Shown: one piece after another, positions 5,878 through 8,206 of the stretch
Position numbering within the stretch: the first letter of the stretch is position 1
How the letters are laid out: each line of letters begins with the position of its first letter
Translations under genes and position numbers: made by a program
Assembly: GCA_003222835.1 (NCBI GenBank)
Contig: QHXE01000075.1
Span: forward strand, 8,458-16,663
DNA: 8,206 nucleotides
Reading direction: 5' to 3'
DNA from: Acidobacteriota bacterium
GTDB taxonomy: Bacteria > Acidobacteriota > Blastocatellia > Pyrinomonadales > Pyrinomonadaceae
The notes under the pieces: model-generated
What the model was told of the DNA's origin: nothing
Seen by the model: the letters and a program-made list of their open reading frames with translations, nothing else
Database searches by the model: none

Positions 5878-7920
5878 ATGTCCTGCGAAAACCCTTGTCA
5901 GCCTGCTTTAACGCCTGCAAGAGAACCGGAAACGGCGGCCGGCGAGCAGGACGCTTACTCGCTTGGATGGGCACTGCCCGCGATCACCGGCATCGGTGTT
6001 TTTTTGATCTACCTTCGATCCCTAGCGCCGAGCGTCGTCGGTGGGGACACGGGTGAATTGGTCACTGTCGCTTACAAATTAGGGGTAGCGCACCCGCCCG
6101 GTTATCCGCTCTTCACGATGCTCGCCAAGCTCTTCACATTCATTCCGTTCGGCACGATTGCATGGCGCGTAAATCTGTTGTCAGCCGTCTGCGATAGCGC
6201 TGCGGCGGTCATCATTCTGCTCGCGGTTCGGCGCTGGACGCGAAATCAGTGGGCGGGTTTGTTGGCCGGCGGCTTGTTTGCATTTTCCCCTTTGGTCTGG
6301 CGTTACGCCGTAGTTGGCGAGGTCTTTGCGCTGAATAATCTACTGGTCGCATTGATGGTTTATTCAGCGGTGCGTTACTCGGAGGGTTACGAACGAAAGT
6401 TCGCTTACCTGACCGCGTTCTTTTTTGGTTTGGGAATGTCCAATCATCATACTTCTCTCTTCTTCGGTTTGCCGATCATGTTTTGGATCCTCATCACGGG
6501 ACGCCGTGAGCTTTGTAAGTTCCGAGAACTTTTGATAGTTGCTGCTTGTTTTCTCGTTGGTTTGCTTCCCTATGCTTACCTGCCGTTGGCGGACACTCGC
6601 CTGGTGGCTGTTTCGTGGGGAAATACCTCGACGCTCAACGGGTTCTTAACCCATGTGTTAAGACGCGAGTACGGGACTCTTCAGCTCGGCGCGTACCGGC
6701 AGGACGCAACGGGAAATTTCTTCCGTGGGCTTGACGAATATTTTTCCGCAGCGCCGAAAAATGTTTTTTATGTTGGGGTAGTGCTTGCGGTTGTCGGGCT
6801 CTGTCACCATCTGTTTCGCAAAGCGAACCCGAGCCTGGCGACAGCGACGGTGGCAGCGTTTTGCGTGTACTTGATCGTTTTCAACGCTCTCTCCAATCTG
6901 CCGGTTAATGAGCCGCTCTATCTTCAGGTCCAAACTCGGTTCTGGCAGCAGCCGAACATTATGATCTGTATTTGGGCAGGTCTCGGCTTTGGATCATTGG
7001 CGGCGTGGGTTCCGCAATGGAAATGGCGCGATCTGACGATGGCAAGCATTGCTGTTGCGATAATTTTGGCCGCGGTCGCCGTTAACTTTCGGGCTGCGGA
7101 CCAACGCCTCAACACCTCTGCCCAAGACTTCGCGCGTGAATTACTAAGGCCCTTGCCGCCTAATTCCATATTTTGGTCAAGAGAAGATCTGGTGACCTTT
7201 ACCGCGCGCTACCTACAACAGTGCGAAGGGTATCGAAGCGACGTCAAAGTTATAGATCGCGAGACGCTGAGAATTCCGTGGGCAAAGCGTCTGACGAATT
7301 TCAACTATCCGGATGTATCTATTCCCGGGACGGTTTATGGCCGGTCTAGAGTTGGCGGCTATGACGCCAGGCAGCTCTTTGACGCGAACGTGGAGCACTT
7401 CAATATGTTCGCCAACCGTTGGGAGGCGGGTATCAATGTCGACTGGAGCTGGGATCAGGATTACACCATGTGGCCTTTTGGAATGACGAGCCGGATCGTT
7501 TCAAGACATGCGGCCATCGATCCTTACCTTTATCTTCGCGAGAGCGAGCGTGCCCTGCCTCAATTAGATGTGGCCTTGCTGGCCCGATATCCAAATGGCT
7601 CGTGGGAAAGCGAGATTCTGAAATATTACTGGGAGGCTCACCTCAATCGAGCCGACTACCTAATCGATTACGGGATCGCTCACGAAAATGATCGCTACCT
7701 GTTGGAGGCGGGCGCCGCGGGCCTGGCGGATTCGGTCGAGCGCGCTCATCTTCGCGAGCCCTGGGTTTTTAAGAAGTTGGGTTTGGCCTATGGCAAACTT
7801 GCCGTCTACGATCCCGTTTATCGCATTAAGATGAAAGAGGCCTGGTCACGATATCTCGAACTGGGTCCGTCGGCCGACGACCCCGATCTGAAGGAGATTC
7901 GAAATGCCGTCAGCAACTGA
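5878..7920 (+). CDS. DUF2723 protein, O-mannosyltransferase-like membrane glycosyltransferase
   Basis: This 680-residue protein has a polytopic N-terminal part (membrane segments from about 31 to 402) and a soluble C-terminal region of about 280 residues. Hallmarks of DUF2723 (TMEM260/protein O-mannosyltransferase-like) are GGDTGELV (55-62), AHPPGYPL (71-78), AWRVNLLSA (95-103), GEVFALN (147-153) and MSNHHTSLFFG (187-197). D57 and E60 after the first membrane segment correspond to the acidic motif of GT-C enzymes. Relatives transfer mannose from a polyprenyl or dolichyl phosphate to Ser/Thr of exported proteins; bacterial DUF2723 proteins are mostly uncharacterised. The C-terminal tail (about 628-660, WVFKKLGLAYGKLAVYDPVY) looks faintly TPR-like. 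The ATG at 5878 is the only usable start: the frame upstream to the TGA at 5824 has no ATG, GTG or TTG, and none follows before the first membrane segment. It diverges from the GT2 gene, the likely donor-making enzyme. Confidence 0.88.
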   Translation: MSCENPCQPALTPAREPETAAGEQDAYSLGWALPAITGIGVFLIYLRSLAPSVVGGDTGELVTVAYKLGVAHPPGYPLFTMLAKLFTFIPFGTIAWRVNLLSAVCDSAAAVIILLAVRRWTRNQWAGLLAGGLFAFSPLVWRYAVVGEVFALNNLLVALMVYSAVRYSEGYERKFAYLTAFFFGLGMSNHHTSLFFGLPIMFWILITGRRELCKFRELLIVAACFLVGLLPYAYLPLADTRLVAVSWGNTSTLNGFLTHVLRREYGTLQLGAYRQDATGNFFRGLDEYFSAAPKNVFYVGVVLAVVGLCHHLFRKANPSLATATVAAFCVYLIVFNALSNLPVNEPLYLQVQTRFWQQPNIMICIWAGLGFGSLAAWVPQWKWRDLTMASIAVAIILAAVAVNFRAADQRLNTSAQDFARELLRPLPPNSIFWSREDLVTFTARYLQQCEGYRSDVKVIDRETLRIPWAKRLTNFNYPDVSIPGTVYGRSRVGGYDARQLFDANVEHFNMFANRWEAGINVDWSWDQDYTMWPFGMTSRIVSRHAAIDPYLYLRESERALPQLDVALLARYPNGSWESEILKYYWEAHLNRADYLIDYGIAHENDRYLLEAGAAGLADSVERAHLREPWVFKKLGLAYGKLAVYDPVYRIKMKEAWSRYLELGPSADDPDLKEIRNAVSN

Positions 7921-7934
7921 GTGCAACTCGGGCA

Positions 7935-7957
7935 GACTCCCGCTCGCTTTGGGAGTC
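7935..7957 (+). terminator. Hairpin just downstream of the DUF2723 gene (possible terminator)
   Basis: GACTCCC (7935-7941) pairs perfectly with GGGAGTC (7951-7957) across a 9-nt loop, starting 15 nt after the stop codon. There is no T-run downstream, so it is not a classical intrinsic terminator; it may stabilise the 3' end or assist Rho. The same stretch is also the left member of a direct repeat pair flanking the palindromic element. Confidence 0.35.
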
Positions 7958-7958
7958 C

Positions 7959-7995
7959 GTCGGAAAAACCGCGTAGCGGTGAAATGTCTATAGAA
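7959..7995 (+). repeat. Left arm of the palindromic element
   Basis: GTCGG (7959-7963) is followed by a hairpin ACCGC-GTA-GCGGT (7968-7980) and then GAAATGTCTATAGAA (7981-7995). It aligns with the reverse complement of 8092-8127 apart from a few substitutions and a one-base length difference. Confidence 0.7.
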
Positions 7996-8017
7996 GGGTA
8001 GGCACAATCGAGATGTA

Positions 8018-8039
8018 GTTGCTCCTTTAGGAGCACAAC
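8018..8039. repeat. Internal hairpin 1 of the palindromic element
   Basis: GCTCC (8021-8025) pairs with GGAGC (8030-8034) over a TTTA loop. The stem can be extended by GTT (8018-8020) with AAC (8037-8039) if AC (8035-8036) bulges out. It sits between the two inverted arms. Confidence 0.5.
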
Positions 8040-8051
8040 CGACTATCGTTC

Positions 8052-8065
8052 GCCCATAAATGGGC
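8052..8065. repeat. Internal hairpin 2 of the palindromic element
   Basis: GCCCAT (8052-8057) and ATGGGC (8060-8065) are exact reverse complements around AA. As a folded hairpin it would be a 5-bp GCCCA/TGGGC stem with a TAAA loop. A weak CCGA/TCGG pair (8069-8072 with 8079-8082) follows. Confidence 0.5.
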
Positions 8066-8091
8066 TCTCCGAGATCAATCGGTTCGAGCTT

Positions 8092-8127
8092 TTCTATAAA
8101 CATTGCATCCCTACGGGATTTCCCGAC
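8092..8127 (-). repeat. Right arm of the palindromic element (inverted copy)
   Basis: Read on the minus strand it is GTCGG, then a hairpin ATCCC-GTA-GGGAT (complement of 8107-8119), then GCAATGTTTATAGAA (ending at 8092). The stem differs in sequence from the left arm (ACCGC/GCGGT) yet is still fully paired, so the stem itself appears to be conserved. Confidence 0.7.
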
Positions 8128-8138
8128 AGACTCGCTTT

Positions 8139-8144
8139 AGGAGG
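8139..8144 (+). promoter_or_regulatory. Shine-Dalgarno AGGAGG setting the GTG start at 8150
   Basis: A perfect AGGAGG lies 5 nt before a GTG. It is the main reason to accept the GTG at 8150 as a start although only 19 codons are in the window. Confidence 0.6.
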
Positions 8145-8149
8145 GCTGG

Positions 8150-8206
8150 GTGAGGGCGATAGCGACAAAAACGAAAATACTTCTTTCTCCTTTTTTATTG
8201 GCGGCG
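8150..8206 (+). CDS. N-terminus of a probable exported protein, partial
   Basis: From the GTG at 8150 the frame runs open to the right edge (19 codons), reading MRAIATKTKILLSPFLLAA. A basic start (R2, K7, K9) followed by a hydrophobic run ILLSPFLLAA is typical of a signal peptide or membrane anchor. The perfect AGGAGG 5 nt upstream supports the start. It begins 22 bp after the palindromic element, leaving no obvious room for its own promoter outside that element. The product cannot be identified from so short a piece. Confidence 0.6.
   Translation, partial: MRAIATKTKILLSPFLLAA

Larger units (their letters stand above)
7959..8127. repeat. Compound palindromic element with inverted, covarying arms (REP/BIME- or MITE-like)
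   Basis: A 169-bp element fills most of the gap between the DUF2723 gene and the next gene. Its two ends are inverted copies of one motif. Each has GTCGG plus an A-rich stretch, a 5-bp stem closed by a GTA loop, then an AATGTYTATAGAA block. Between the arms (7996-8091) are two further hairpins. No coding frame of note lies inside. It has the architecture of non-autonomous palindromic repeats such as REP/BIME or MITEs. No transposase gene is visible in the window, so the class remains open. Similar motifs are, to my impression, frequent in some Acidobacteriota, but this is unverified. Confidence 0.7.

Noticed and set aside
5733..6056. Plus-strand open frame overlapping the start of the DUF2723 gene in another frame
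   Set aside because: Its product has no recognisable motif and it runs through the well-supported DUF2723 N-terminus. The intergenic stretch 5722-5877 otherwise shows only promoter-like signals.
7935..7957. Classical Rho-independent terminator
   Set aside because: The stem is good, but no T-run follows, so it is listed only as a possible terminator and low confidence is given.
7818..8103. Minus-strand open frames covering the end of the DUF2723 gene and the palindromic element
   Set aside because: They are composed of antisense coding sequence and repeat sequence, with no domain signal.

Overview
The window looks like a chromosomal segment from a Gram-negative-type bacterium of moderate GC content, most plausibly Acidobacteriota of the Blastocatellia type. 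That placement is my impression from the gene families (a lamin-tail-domain exported protein, a DUF2723 mannosyltransferase-like protein, a TIGR03663/Agl23-like membrane protein) and from the style of the short palindromic intergenic repeats. No rRNA or other marker gene is present to confirm it. I see no tRNA, rRNA, CRISPR array or transposase gene.

Layout. (1) Positions 1-1232, minus strand: the 5' part of a gene for an exported, cysteine-rich protein with a lamin-tail-like (LTD) N-terminal domain, running off the left edge. (2) 1233-1732: a 500-bp divergent intergenic region. It carries a candidate minus-strand promoter overlapped by a perfect operator-like dyad, a second short palindrome, and a possible plus-strand promoter. 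(3) 1733-5005, plus strand: a membrane-anchored TPR protein, a membrane-anchored DsbA-like thiol oxidoreductase and a TIGR03663/Agl23-like polytopic protein, spaced by about 100-120 bp. An imperfect 26-nt tandem repeat lies between the second and third genes. (4) 5011-5721, minus strand: a GT2-family polyprenyl-phosphate mannose synthase-like enzyme, convergent with the Agl23-like gene and separated from it by only 5 bp. (5) 5878-7920, plus strand: a large DUF2723 (protein O-mannosyltransferase-like) membrane protein. (6) 7921-8149: an intergenic region filled almost entirely by a compound palindromic element with two inverted, covarying arms (7959-8127). (7) 8150-8206: the GTG start and signal-peptide-like N-terminus of another exported protein, cut by the right edge.

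How the genes may work together. The GT2 enzyme would make a polyprenyl-phosphate-linked sugar, typically mannose, on the cytoplasmic face of the membrane. The Agl23-like and DUF2723 proteins belong to, or resemble, the polytopic GT-C class that uses such lipid-linked sugars on the outer face. With a DsbA-like oxidoreductase, a tethered TPR protein and a Cys-rich, Pro/Thr-rich exported protein next door, the neighbourhood reads as an extracytoplasmic protein maturation and glycosylation locus. This joint role is inferred from family knowledge and proximity only. The most unusual non-coding signal is the compound inverted-repeat element at the right end, which has compensatory base changes in its two arm stems and is flanked by near-identical 17-nt direct repeats.
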